A program made the translations under genes and the position numbers. The notes under the pieces are model-generated. The model saw nothing but the letters and a program-made list of their open reading frames with translations, had not been told where the DNA came from and ran no database searches. A DNA stretch of 64,000 nt from Loktanella salsilacus. GTDB taxonomy: Bacteria > Pseudomonadota > Alphaproteobacteria > Rhodobacterales > Rhodobacteraceae. Positions within the stretch are counted from its first letter, which is position 1. Each line of letters starts with the position of its first letter. This document shows, piece by piece, positions 48,616 to 57,413 of this stretch. The stretch lies in contig NZ_FOTF01000002.1 of the NCBI RefSeq assembly GCF_900114485.1, positions 216,373 through 280,372 of the forward strand, given 5' to 3'.

Positions 48616-48919
48616 CTCGTCGTCTTCCTGAAAACGGGATAATTCTATCCCAAAAGGTGGACCACTTCAGTGGGGGCATTTCCGGGTGTGCGCCAAAAGG
48701 ACCGTGAAGATTAACTACTATTCCATTTGATGGCACTGATGCAAAGTGTCATGAAGTGTTTGCGCCTACATCGTAGCAGCCCTTACCACGACGCGTGATG
48801 GCAGGGTATTAGCCAATGTTTCGAATTCACTTTAGAGGTCGACCTGTTGCGGCAGACACGTCTTAAGCCGCGCGGTGCCGTACCATCCTGAAGCCTACTG
48901 CAAAAAATGCCTGAGATCA

Positions 48920-48933
48920 CTGATCCATATCAA
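48920..48933 (+). promoter_or_regulatory. FNR/FnrL-type box before ccoI
   Basis: CTGATCCATATCAA matches the consensus TTGAT-N4-ATCAA in nine of ten positions. It ends 54 bases before the ccoI start, a place suited to activation at low oxygen. Confidence 0.65.
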
Positions 48934-48987
48934 CCTGTGCCCTGATCCTCCGTGTAAAACTTGGGATCAACTAAAGAGTAACCAGGG

Positions 48988-51267
48988 GTGGACGGGGTGT
49001 CAGGGATCGGAACACATCCGCGGACAAGCAGCGATGACATTTTTCAGTCGTCTTCGCATGCATGGCGGGAAGCCGAGGCCCGTACCGCTGTGCGGATGCT
49101 GTCCAATGGTCGGGGGCAGTGCGTGCTGTCGATCCCGGACCTGCGATGCGGGGGGTGCGTCGCCACGATTGAACGTGCCCTGAATGCACGCCCGGATGTC
49201 GCATCCGCAAGGGTTAACCTGACCCTGAAGCAGGCGGTTGTGACCTTCGCCAACGCAGACACAGATCCCAATGCAGTTATCTCTGCGCTCGCCCTGCTTG
49301 GATATCCGGCAATACCTGCGGACGTGGCGCAATTGGAAGAGGACAATACCGACAACATAGGCCGCGGCCTTTTGCGTGCGATCGCCGTTGCCGGGTTCGG
49401 GGCGATGAACATCATGATATTGTCAGTCGCCGTCTGGTCAGGTGCTGCTGGTGAGACGCGAGACACGTTTCACCTGATTTCTGCACTGATCGCCATCCCT
49501 GTCGTGGTCTATGCCGGTCAACCGTTCTTCCGCTCCGCATTTCAGGCCTTACGGGTGCGGCGGCTCAACATGGATGTGCCGATCGCTGTTGCTGTCGTGT
49601 TGGCTTTGGCGTTGAGCCTGGTTGAGACAATGCGGGGCGGCGAGCAGGCCTTTTTCGACGCCGCCGTGACCTTGCTCTTCTTCCTTCTGTCGGGCCGCTA
49701 TCTCGATCACCTAATGCGGGAACGTGCGCGCAGTGCGGTCTCCGGGCTCGCACGATTGTCACCACGCGGCGCGATGCTGCGCCAATCCGATGGGACTCCG
49801 ACATATGTGCCGCTGAGCTCCATTGCCCCCGGTGCGATCATAACGATTGGCCGGGATGAGCGTGTGCCGGTCGATGTGCGGATCACCTCGGGCTTCACGG
49901 ATCTGGACCGGTCACTTGTGACTGGCGAAGCGATGCCGGTGCCGGGTGGCTTCGGCGATACGCTGGATGCCGGAACGCTGAACCTGACCGGTGCCGTCGA
50001 GGCGGAAGTCCTGCGGTCTGCTGACGAGTCATTCCTTGCCCAGATGATACGGATGCAGTCAGATGCCGAGACCGGTCGTGGGACTTATGTGCGGATCGCC
50101 GATCGCGCCGCGCGGCTCTATGCGCCGGTCGTGCATCTGCTGGCACTGGTAACATTTATCGGCTGGGTCCTTGCCACAGGCGACTGGCACACCTCGGCCT
50201 TTGTTGCGATCAGTGTTCTGATTATCACCTGCCCCTGTGCGCTGGGTCTGGCTGTGCCTGTGGCGCATGTCGTGGCCTCCGGACGCTTGATGCGCATGGG
50301 GATTCTGATGAAAGATGGATCCGCGCTGGAGCGGCTGGCTGATATCGACTGCGTGGTTTTCGACAAGACGGGCACGCTGACCATGGGCACGTCAGCGGTC
50401 GGTTTCGGCCCGGATGATCCCGCGCTTCGCACCGCAGCCAAGGCTTTGGCTCTAAAGTCGGTCCATCCTGCCGCACGTGCGATTGCTTTGAGTATCGCTG
50501 AACTGCCCTGTCAACTGGACGATGCAATCGAAGTGCCGGGGTTCGGCGTGGCTGGTTGCATTGGCGGACGTGCCGTGCGGCTAGGCCGTGCAGACTGGGT
50601 CGCAGACATCAGTGTGCACGCTAAAGGCCGAGCAAGTCCCGTCTTCGCCTTTGCGGATGGACCTGCGATGTCATTCGACCTGACAGAGGCACTGCGCCCC
50701 GGTGCAGTTGATGCGATCAAGTCATTTGCCGCAGCAGGCATTCCCGTTGCCATGCTTTCTGGCGACATCGCGGCGCGGGCAAACAGCATCGCGAACCAAC
50801 TGGACATCGCCGACGTGAAGTCGGGTAAAACACCCGCCGATAAGATCGCGGCGCTCAATGCCATGCGCAATAATGGCTTTCGTGCCCTGATGGTCGGTGA
50901 CGGATTGAACGATGCGGCGGCGCTGGCGGCGGCGCATGTGTCCATGGCACCCTCCAGTGCGTCGGATGCAGGACGGACGGCAGCAGATTTCATTTTCCTG
51001 CGTGATGGGCTTGATGCTGTGCCAGCCGCTTGGCGCATGGCCCGCGACACTTCGCGGATCGTGCGGCAGAACTTTGCACTGGCCATCGCCTACAACTGCA
51101 TTGCGATCCCACTGGCCATGGCCGGTCTGGTGACTCCGCTGATCGCCGCAATCGCGATGTCGGCCTCGTCGCTTCTTGTGATTGGCAATGCTCTCCGGCT
51201 GAACCGCGCCGCAAAGCCGGGCCAGACGCCTGTCTCCCGGGTCGGCGGGTCAGAGGTGCCAGCATGA
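48988..51267 (+). CDS. ccoI: Copper-exporting P-type ATPase for cbb3 assembly
   Basis: This is a 759-residue P1B-type ATPase. An HMA domain has CGGC (Cys54, Cys57). Eight membrane helices follow, with the ion motif TCPCALGLA, phosphorylation motif DKTGTLT, actuator VTGEAMP and GDGLNDAAAL. CcoI/FixI supplies copper to cytochrome cbb3. The start is a GTG at 48988, since an in-frame stop lies three codons upstream. It opens the cco row and overlaps ccoS by four bases. Its place before the structural genes is unusual; ccoI commonly follows ccoNOQP and ccoG. Confidence 0.93.
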   Translation: MDGVSGIGTHPRTSSDDIFQSSSHAWREAEARTAVRMLSNGRGQCVLSIPDLRCGGCVATIERALNARPDVASARVNLTLKQAVVTFANADTDPNAVISALALLGYPAIPADVAQLEEDNTDNIGRGLLRAIAVAGFGAMNIMILSVAVWSGAAGETRDTFHLISALIAIPVVVYAGQPFFRSAFQALRVRRLNMDVPIAVAVVLALALSLVETMRGGEQAFFDAAVTLLFFLLSGRYLDHLMRERARSAVSGLARLSPRGAMLRQSDGTPTYVPLSSIAPGAIITIGRDERVPVDVRITSGFTDLDRSLVTGEAMPVPGGFGDTLDAGTLNLTGAVEAEVLRSADESFLAQMIRMQSDAETGRGTYVRIADRAARLYAPVVHLLALVTFIGWVLATGDWHTSAFVAISVLIITCPCALGLAVPVAHVVASGRLMRMGILMKDGSALERLADIDCVVFDKTGTLTMGTSAVGFGPDDPALRTAAKALALKSVHPAARAIALSIAELPCQLDDAIEVPGFGVAGCIGGRAVRLGRADWVADISVHAKGRASPVFAFADGPAMSFDLTEALRPGAVDAIKSFAAAGIPVAMLSGDIAARANSIANQLDIADVKSGKTPADKIAALNAMRNNGFRALMVGDGLNDAAALAAAHVSMAPSSASDAGRTAADFIFLRDGLDAVPAAWRMARDTSRIVRQNFALAIAYNCIAIPLAMAGLVTPLIAAIAMSASSLLVIGNALRLNRAAKPGQTPVSRVGGSEVPA

Positions 51268-51461
51268 CCATTCTTGCTTTCCTGATCCCGATCACGCTGG
51301 GCATGGGGGCCGTCGGGTTAGGCGTCTTCTTTTGGTCATTGCGCAGCAATCAGTACGACGACCTGTCAGGCGACGCTGAACGGATCCTCTTCGATGATGA
51401 CCACCCGCTTCCGGCTGCATCTGCACGCCAGTCCAACACGATCAAGGAGACCGCGCTATGA
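51264..51461 (+). CDS. ccoS: cbb3 oxidase assembly protein CcoS
   Basis: The 65-residue protein has one N-terminal membrane helix and the family segment RSNQYDDLSGDAERILFDDD. CcoS is needed to load heme and copper into the catalytic subunit. It overlaps ccoI and ccoN by ATGA at each end, so the three are translated in series. Confidence 0.93.
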   Translation: MTILAFLIPITLGMGAVGLGVFFWSLRSNQYDDLSGDAERILFDDDHPLPAASARQSNTIKETAL

Positions 51462-53110
51462 TGTCCAACCTTACCAGCACCGAACGCGCGAGGGCCATGC
51501 TGATCACGGGTGCGGGTGTGCTGATCGGCCTTACGATGGCGGCCGTGGGTCGCAACGATCCCATGGGCGCACATGGCTGGATTGTCCTGCTGTTTTGCGG
51601 CGTGCTGTTTTTTATCGTGGGCCAGAAGCTTTATGATGCCGAGCCTGTCGAGGACCGCAGCGTATCCTATTACGACGATCCCACGAAGATCGGGATCCTA
51701 CTTGCACTGTTCTGGGCGGTTGTCGCGATGGGTATGGGCGTGTGGGTCGCGTCGCAGTTGGCCTGGCCGGATTTGCGGTTTGATGCAGCCTGGTCCAGCT
51801 TTGGTCGCATCCGCCCGGTGCATACGTCCGGTGTGATCTTCGGCTTTGGCGGCAATGCCCTGATTGCCACATCCTTTCACATCATGCAGCGCACCAGTCG
51901 TGCACGGATGCCGGACCAGGTGTCGCCTTGGTTCGTGCTACTGGGGTTCAACCTGTTCTGCGTTGTCGCCGCCAGCGGCTATCTGATCGGCATCACCCAA
52001 TCCAAAGAATACGCAGAGCCGGAATGGTATGCCGACCTCTGGTTGGTGATCGTATGGGTGGTTTACTTCGTGCTCTACATCCGCACACTCGCCCGCCGGA
52101 ATGAGCCGCACATCTACGTCGCCAACTGGTATTACCTGTCGTTCATCCTGGTCGTGGCAATCTTGCACGTCGTCAACAATTTGGCGATCCCGGCGTCCTT
52201 CTCCGGTGCCAAAAGTTATTCGGCCTTCTCGGGTGTGCAAGATGCGATGGTCCAATGGTGGTATGGGCACAACGCGGTCGCCTTCTTTCTGACCACCGGC
52301 TTTCTCGGCATGCTGTATTATTTTCTGCCAAAGCGGGCAGGGCGGCCAATCTATTCCTACCGTTTATCGATCCTGTCGTTCTGGGGCATCGTATTCTTCT
52401 ATATCTGGGTCGGATCGCACCACCTGCATTACACAGCACTGCCGCAGTGGGTGCAAACGCTGGGTGTCACGTTTTCGGTCATGTTGCTGGTACCGAGCTG
52501 GGCGTCGGCGGGCAATGCGCTGATGACCCTCAACGGGGCGTGGCACAAGGTCCGCGACGACGCCACATTGCGCTTCATGATGGTTGCTGCCGTGTTCTAC
52601 GGGTTGTCGACGTTCGAAGGCTCGTTCATGGCGATCCGCCCGGTCAACGCCCTGTCGCACTATACCGACTGGACTGTCGGTCATGTTCACTCCGGTGCGA
52701 TGGGGTGGGTCGCCATGATTACGTTCGGATCGATCTATGCGCTAACGCCCGTGCTGTGGCGGCGCGAGACAATGTATTCTTGGAAAGCAGTCGAGTGGCA
52801 CTTCTGGTTGGCCCTGTCGGGGACGGTTATCTACGTCTTTGCGATGTGGAACAGCGGCATCACCCAAGGCCTGATGTGGCGCACATATACCGAGAGCGGC
52901 ACATTGCGCTTTTCCTTCGTTGATACGCTGATTGCGATGCATCCTTACTATATCGCGCGAGCCTTTGGCGGGCTGCTGTTCTTTACGGGCGCCTGCATCT
53001 GCTTCTGGAACGTCGTCATGACAATCCGGCGCGTGCCACATCACACTCCGGCGATCGACTACCCGACGACCTCGGAAGCAATGGAGCCGGCAGTGCCGGC
53101 GGCGGAGTAA
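51458..53110 (+). CDS. ccoN: Cytochrome cbb3 oxidase subunit I
   Basis: The 550-residue heme-copper oxidase core has twelve or more membrane helices. Histidine ligand segments RPVHTSGVIFGFGGNALIA, QWWYGHNAVAFF, VGSHHLHYTALP and HYTDWTVGHVHSGAMGW are present, as is FYGLSTFEGS in the helix that carries the cross-linked tyrosine of C-type oxidases. It reduces oxygen to water with high affinity at the inner membrane. No defect is visible. Confidence 0.97.
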   Translation: MMSNLTSTERARAMLITGAGVLIGLTMAAVGRNDPMGAHGWIVLLFCGVLFFIVGQKLYDAEPVEDRSVSYYDDPTKIGILLALFWAVVAMGMGVWVASQLAWPDLRFDAAWSSFGRIRPVHTSGVIFGFGGNALIATSFHIMQRTSRARMPDQVSPWFVLLGFNLFCVVAASGYLIGITQSKEYAEPEWYADLWLVIVWVVYFVLYIRTLARRNEPHIYVANWYYLSFILVVAILHVVNNLAIPASFSGAKSYSAFSGVQDAMVQWWYGHNAVAFFLTTGFLGMLYYFLPKRAGRPIYSYRLSILSFWGIVFFYIWVGSHHLHYTALPQWVQTLGVTFSVMLLVPSWASAGNALMTLNGAWHKVRDDATLRFMMVAAVFYGLSTFEGSFMAIRPVNALSHYTDWTVGHVHSGAMGWVAMITFGSIYALTPVLWRRETMYSWKAVEWHFWLALSGTVIYVFAMWNSGITQGLMWRTYTESGTLRFSFVDTLIAMHPYYIARAFGGLLFFTGACICFWNVVMTIRRVPHHTPAIDYPTTSEAMEPAVPAAE

Positions 53111-53114
53111 GCTC

Positions 53115-53891
53115 ATGTTGAAAACCCTTCTCAAGCCGTTCGCGCGAGTTTTCGAGTTTCAGGCAAAGACCCATTACAAGATGGAACGGCATTCGATGGC
53201 GCTGACGGCAGGCATTATCCTCGCCGCCGGTGTCGGTGGATTTGTCGAAATTGCGCCGCTGTTCACCATCGACGACACGGTTGAAGACGTGGCCGACATG
53301 CGGGTCTACACGCCGCTGGAGCAGGCTGGGCGGGATATCTACATCCGGGAGGGTTGCTATGCCTGCCATTCCCAGATGATCCGCACGCTGCGCGACGAAG
53401 TGGAACGCTACGGTCCCTATTCGCTGGCTGTGGAATCAAAATATGACCACCCAATGCTATGGGGATCAAAGCGGACGGGGCCAGACCTCGCGCGGGTTGG
53501 GGACAAGTATTCCGATGACTGGCAGGTGCGTCATCTGATCAACCCGCGCGATTTAGTGCCTCAATCTGTGATGCCACAATACGCTTTTCTACTGGAGACA
53601 CCGCTGCGCACCGACGACCTGCCGGGCAGGCTCGATGCGCTGCGTATGGTGGGCGTGCCCTACACCGATGACATGATCGCCAACGCGGCCAACGATGCTC
53701 TGGGGCAGGCGCGGCCCGATGGGGACCGCGCGAGCGGTGTGCTGGACCGGTATGGTGAGGCGACCGCAGTGCGCGCCTTTGACGGGCAAAACGATCGCCT
53801 AACGGAAATGGACGCACTGGTCGCGTATCTTCAGATCCTTGGGAATCTGACCGATGTGGCGCAGAACACCCAGCCGATGGCGGAGGAATAG
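53115..53891 (+). CDS. ccoO: Cytochrome cbb3 oxidase subunit II (mono-heme)
   Basis: This is a 258-residue protein with one N-terminal membrane anchor and a periplasmic cytochrome c domain. The heme site is GCYACHSQMIR, followed by the typical ERYGPYS segment, and a later PQSVMPQYAFL supplies the methionine ligand. It passes electrons from CcoP to CcoN. It begins four bases after the ccoN stop. Confidence 0.96.
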   Translation: MLKTLLKPFARVFEFQAKTHYKMERHSMALTAGIILAAGVGGFVEIAPLFTIDDTVEDVADMRVYTPLEQAGRDIYIREGCYACHSQMIRTLRDEVERYGPYSLAVESKYDHPMLWGSKRTGPDLARVGDKYSDDWQVRHLINPRDLVPQSVMPQYAFLLETPLRTDDLPGRLDALRMVGVPYTDDMIANAANDALGQARPDGDRASGVLDRYGEATAVRAFDGQNDRLTEMDALVAYLQILGNLTDVAQNTQPMAEE

Positions 53892-53894
53892 GCG

Positions 53895-54101
53895 ATGGAT
53901 ATGACCCACGAATGGTATGTCGCACTGTCCAAGTCGTTTGGCTTGTTCTGGCTGCTTGGCCTGTCGGTCGCGATCACGGCCTATGCCTTTTGGCCCTCGC
54001 TAGGTGGGCGGTTTGACAAGGCTGCCAACAGTATTCTCGACGATGAGGACGGACCCGCACAGCCCACGTCGACCAAGGCGGAGGACAAGGCATGTCGGTA
54101 A
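53895..54101 (+). CDS. ccoQ: Cytochrome cbb3 oxidase small subunit CcoQ
   Basis: The 68-residue protein has one membrane helix (FGLFWLLGLSVAITAYAFWP) and a soluble acidic C-terminus, as CcoQ proteins do. CcoQ stabilises the complex under oxygen. GGAGG precedes the ATG at good spacing. Its 3' end overlaps the ccoP start by ten bases. Confidence 0.88.
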   Translation: MDMTHEWYVALSKSFGLFWLLGLSVAITAYAFWPSLGGRFDKAANSILDDEDGPAQPTSTKAEDKACR

Positions 54102-54964
54102 AGGATCGCGACCCCCTCACCGGGCACCAGACCACCGGACATGAATGGGACGGAATCACGGAACTGAACACCCGAGTGCCCCGCATCGTGTGGTTCTTCA
54201 TCATCGTGACACATCTGTTCGCACTGCTCATGTGGATATTGCTACCGACGTGGCCGCTGGTCACGACCTATACAAAAGGCCTTCTTGGTTTCGATCAGCG
54301 CGACGTGGTCAAACAGGACATCGAGCTTGCCAATATGACCCGTGCCGACTGGGCAGACCGCATCGCGGCGCATCCCACAGCTGACATCCTGAAAGACCCT
54401 GAATTGATGGCCCGGGTGACGGGGACCGCGCACCAGATTTTCGGCGATAACTGCGCCGGCTGTCATGGAACCGATGCGGCCGGTGGTCCTGGGTTTCCCA
54501 GCCTCATCGACACTGCCTGGCTTTGGGGGGGTGACACCGATACGATCATGGAGACGCTGCGCGTCGGCATTAATTCGACCCACCTCGACACGCGCTATGC
54601 GCAGATGCTGGCTTTTGGTCGGGACGGCATCCTGCCACGTGATGATATCCGGCTCGTCGTCGACTACGTCCAATCCTTGTCTGGTGCCGCCGCACCTGCG
54701 GATCGTATCGCTGCGGGAGGAGAGATTTTCGCGAACAACTGCGCGGCTTGTCACGGAGAAAATGGCGACGGCAATACAGATCTCGGCGCACCAAATCTGA
54801 CCGACGCGTTCTGGATCTATGGTGGCGACGACAAGGCAATGTACGAAACCATTTGGAGTGGGCGGCAAGGCTGGATGCCCTCCTGGGAGGATCGCTTATC
54901 CCTGACGGAGCGTAAGATTCTCGCCGTTTACCTGCAACATCTGGGTCAGGCGGCACCAAAATGA
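54092..54964 (+). CDS. ccoP: Cytochrome cbb3 oxidase subunit III (di-heme)
   Basis: The 290-residue protein has the CcoP opening HEWDGITELNTRVPRIVWFF with its membrane helix. Two cytochrome c domains follow, with heme sites CAGCHG (about residue 125) and CAACHG (about residue 220). It takes electrons from the bc1 complex or soluble cytochromes. It overlaps ccoQ upstream and the next small gene by four bases downstream. Confidence 0.96.
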   Translation: MSVKDRDPLTGHQTTGHEWDGITELNTRVPRIVWFFIIVTHLFALLMWILLPTWPLVTTYTKGLLGFDQRDVVKQDIELANMTRADWADRIAAHPTADILKDPELMARVTGTAHQIFGDNCAGCHGTDAAGGPGFPSLIDTAWLWGGDTDTIMETLRVGINSTHLDTRYAQMLAFGRDGILPRDDIRLVVDYVQSLSGAAAPADRIAAGGEIFANNCAACHGENGDGNTDLGAPNLTDAFWIYGGDDKAMYETIWSGRQGWMPSWEDRLSLTERKILAVYLQHLGQAAPK

Positions 54965-55176
54965 CGGACATCATCCGCCCGCTCCAGGACAAACAAGAGC
55001 GCTTCTGGACGGGCCCGCGCCTGTTTGCAATCGCAGCGACCGCTGCCGTGATGCTCCTGTTTATCGGGGCCAACGCGCATCTGATCGCGGTGTCATTCGC
55101 GTCGAAGCCCGATTGTGTTCTGCAACCCGCAAAGGAAGGCGTCGTGGTCTATAGCGCGGCGAAACCATCATGTTGA
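54961..55176 (+). CDS. One-helix small protein following ccoP
   Basis: The 71-residue protein has one hydrophobic helix (about residues 20-45) and a short outer part with two cysteines, in SKPDCVL and at the end AAKPSC. It overlaps ccoP by four bases and the DUF2189 gene by seven, so it is part of the operon. The place is where ccoG/ccoH would be expected, but it is far shorter than CcoH and has no recognisable FixH features. A metal or heme assembly helper is possible. Confidence 0.7.
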   Translation: MTDIIRPLQDKQERFWTGPRLFAIAATAAVMLLFIGANAHLIAVSFASKPDCVLQPAKEGVVVYSAAKPSC

Positions 55177-56063
55177 GCGATCACACCCAAGATAAAAACG
55201 CGCCGCCGCCGCCCGATAATCCACATGCCGACGACGGCATTCCAAAGATCGTGCCACCGCTGCCACGGGAGAACCGGCGTGCGCGGGAGCTGCCTTGGCG
55301 CATGGCGTTTGACTGGCTTCGGGCCGGGTGGTCCGACCTGTGGCATAACCCTTTGCCAAGTCTGCTCTACGGCTTCGGGATCTTTGCCATATCAGCACTT
55401 ATCGTGTGGGCGTTGTTTCGCTTTAACTACGGCTATGTGCTACTTCCCGCTCTTGCCGGATTCATGGTCATCGGTCCGTTGATCGCGAACGGTCTCTATG
55501 AGAAAAGCCGCCGTCTCGAGATGGATGCGACGACCAGTTACGTCGAAATGATCTTCGTCAAACCACGGTCAGGCTATCAGGCCTTGTTCATGGGCGTCCT
55601 GCTGCTGTGTCTATTTCTCCTCTGGATGCGCGCGGCGGTTCTGATCTGGGCATTGTTCTTTGGCATCGTGCCATTTCCCGGAACGGATCATATCGTGCCG
55701 ATGCTGTTCATGACACCAACCGGCTGGGCTGTCCTGTTCGTGGGCAGCGCTGTCGGTGCACTCTTTGCGGCATTCTCCTTTGCCATCAGCGTCTTTGCGG
55801 TACCGATGCTGCTGACCGAACGGACCGATGCCATGTCCGCTTTGGGGACCAGTATGGCGATGGTGTGGAGCAACCTGCCTGTCATGCTGGCGTGGGGGGC
55901 CATTGTCCTCGTGTTGTTCCTGCTATCAATGCTGACGGGATTCCTGGGTTTGATCCTGATCTTTCCACTTTTGGGACACGCCACATGGCATGCGTATCGT
56001 GCCATCCGCGGCGAGATCGCTCCCGACGGCAACGCCGAACGCATGTTTGTGCGCCCGTCATGA
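55170..56063 (+). CDS. DUF2189 integral membrane protein
   Basis: This is a 297-residue protein with a Pro-rich N-terminus (KNAPPPPDNPHADDG), then AFDWLRAGWSDLWHNPLPSL and about six hydrophobic helices, ending FPLLGHATWHAYRAIRG. This pattern is DUF2189, often annotated as cytochrome oxidase subunit I-like, though without heme ligands of that family. Members frequently sit near cbb3 genes. Function is unknown. Confidence 0.83.
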   Translation: MLSDHTQDKNAPPPPDNPHADDGIPKIVPPLPRENRRARELPWRMAFDWLRAGWSDLWHNPLPSLLYGFGIFAISALIVWALFRFNYGYVLLPALAGFMVIGPLIANGLYEKSRRLEMDATTSYVEMIFVKPRSGYQALFMGVLLLCLFLLWMRAAVLIWALFFGIVPFPGTDHIVPMLFMTPTGWAVLFVGSAVGALFAAFSFAISVFAVPMLLTERTDAMSALGTSMAMVWSNLPVMLAWGAIVLVLFLLSMLTGFLGLILIFPLLGHATWHAYRAIRGEIAPDGNAERMFVRPS

Positions 56064-56133
56064 GAGTGGCACACCGAAGCACTTCAGCAGTTTGCGGCGA
56101 CGACACCGCGCGTGGTCATTGGGAGAAAAAGAC

Positions 56134-56574
56134 ATGCTGATCGAGGGATTGTTGCAGGCGGCATCGGAGCAGCTCGTCACCATCCGTGATGACGCCAAAC
56201 TGATCGAAGCGGCCAAGCTTTTGAGCGCACACACCGACCTTGTGGTCGTGTGCGACGGTGACGGTATCTTGCGAGGTGTTGTCACGAAAACGGATGTCGT
56301 GAGGCAGATTAGCACCTGCCAGGGCGCGACCTGCATGTGCCCCGTCGCGACCGTGATGACATGCGATGTGGCACTGTGTCGGGGGGCCGATCAATTAAAA
56401 GTCGTGTCCGAACTGATGAAGCAGCGACATCTCAAGAATATCCCGGCGGTGGATGCGGACAACCGGCCTATCGGCGTGCTCACCGCCCGGATCATTCTCC
56501 GGTCCCTTTTAGGTGACGCCGAATATGAGGAAACTCAGATGATCGATTTCGTGAAAGGTATTGGCTATCGGTGA
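56134..56574 (+). CDS. Cysteine-rich tandem CBS-domain protein
   Basis: The 146-residue protein has two CBS domains (about residues 10-58 and 73-126; GVVTKTDVV and PIGVLTARII mark their ends). Six cysteines (40, 62, 67, 69, 77, 82) cluster around the linker: TCQGATCMCP then TCDVALC. CBS pairs bind adenosine nucleotides; the cysteines could sense redox state or metal. GGGAG precedes the ATG. It follows DUF2189 by 70 bases on the same strand and is probably part of the low-oxygen gene row. Confidence 0.82.
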   Translation: MLIEGLLQAASEQLVTIRDDAKLIEAAKLLSAHTDLVVVCDGDGILRGVVTKTDVVRQISTCQGATCMCPVATVMTCDVALCRGADQLKVVSELMKQRHLKNIPAVDADNRPIGVLTARIILRSLLGDAEYEETQMIDFVKGIGYR

Positions 56575-56617
56575 TCTGCATCCAAACCCCTTTCAGCACG
56601 GCCAAGAGGAGATCCTG

Positions 56618-56983
56618 ATGTCGAACCCTGACCTGACCACCGATACAACCGAAGTGCGTCAACGGGTGTTGTCGCGATGGGAAAATGAAGGCGGTGCTAT
56701 GACCAAAACGGCCTTCGAGACGAACTCTGAGGTTCCCGACTTGACCAATGCCGAACTTGTTCATCTGCGCATGCGAGTAATTGCGCTCGAGAATCTGATG
56801 ATCGCCGTTTTGGCAGAGGGTTCCGATCAACAGCGTCAACTTGCACTTGATATGGGGGACTACATTGCGCCGCGGGCCGGCGCGACACAGCACCTCCTGA
56901 CAATTCATGCGTCCCATCACATGACGGAACTGGTGCACCGCTCCGATCGCTTCCGGACCTCGGCGTTCGCTACAAAGCCTTAA
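56618..56983 (+). CDS. Hypothetical helical protein behind the CBS gene
   Basis: The 121-residue soluble protein has a long helix around LTNAELVHLRMRVIALENLMIAVLAE and a His-containing HASHHMTELVHRSD end. AAGAGGAG lies before the ATG at 56618. It is on the same strand and 43 bases behind the CBS gene. I do not recognise the family. The following 200 bases hold no supported gene. Confidence 0.6.
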   Translation: MSNPDLTTDTTEVRQRVLSRWENEGGAMTKTAFETNSEVPDLTNAELVHLRMRVIALENLMIAVLAEGSDQQRQLALDMGDYIAPRAGATQHLLTIHASHHMTELVHRSDRFRTSAFATKP

Positions 56984-57191
56984 CCGCGTTGGCCGATTTT
57001 AGACGAGGCTATGCTGCCTGCCGGGCCGCGCAAAGAGCATCGCGCAAAGGAAGGCGTTTGGGGGGTCATTCAGGTTTTGGAAAGACGCCTGGGATACCGG
57101 GTGGTTGATCTAAAGTCAGAGATGTTTCTCGATCTAGAGCATCGCGGTCTGATACATCCTGAACAACCGCATCCTGTTGAGCCGCTTGGGC

Positions 57192-57413
57192 TCATGCGGA
57201 TGCTGATGCGGGCCGCTTGCCACCAGCCAGCGCCCGCAGGCCGCCCGCCGCTACGATGCCCGCAATGCCCGACGCTATGCCACTAAAGCGAAACAGCCGC
57301 GCCGCGCGTCCCGTCGGCACTGAGGTGCCGCTGTTGTTGTCGTTCGGCAAGGGGTCCTCCAGCCTCAATTGGTCGTGCGGGCGGTCTGCTTGCGCAAACG
57401 CCGCAGGTGCCAA
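57192..57413 (-). pseudogene. N-terminal fragment of an ABC1/UbiB-type kinase
   Basis: The frame contains VPTGRAARLFRFSGIASGIAG followed by GLRALAGGKRP. That matches the characteristic entrance of ABC1/AarF kinase-like proteins (S-GR--RL-R-G-LA-GIAG). The sequence then ends ASASA at a stop instead of continuing to the LLT--N helix and the kinase core, so only about one tenth of the gene remains. It overlaps the end of the DCC-protein gene upstream, a neighbour pair seen elsewhere in the order. Confidence 0.5.

Noticed and set aside
57011..57286. 91-codon frame behind the CBS-linked hypothetical gene
   Set aside because: Lacks a good ribosome-binding site, overlaps the kinase fragment on the other strand and has a Cys/Pro-rich end typical of shadow frames. 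The stretch GVWGVIQVLERRLGYRVVDL leaves some doubt.
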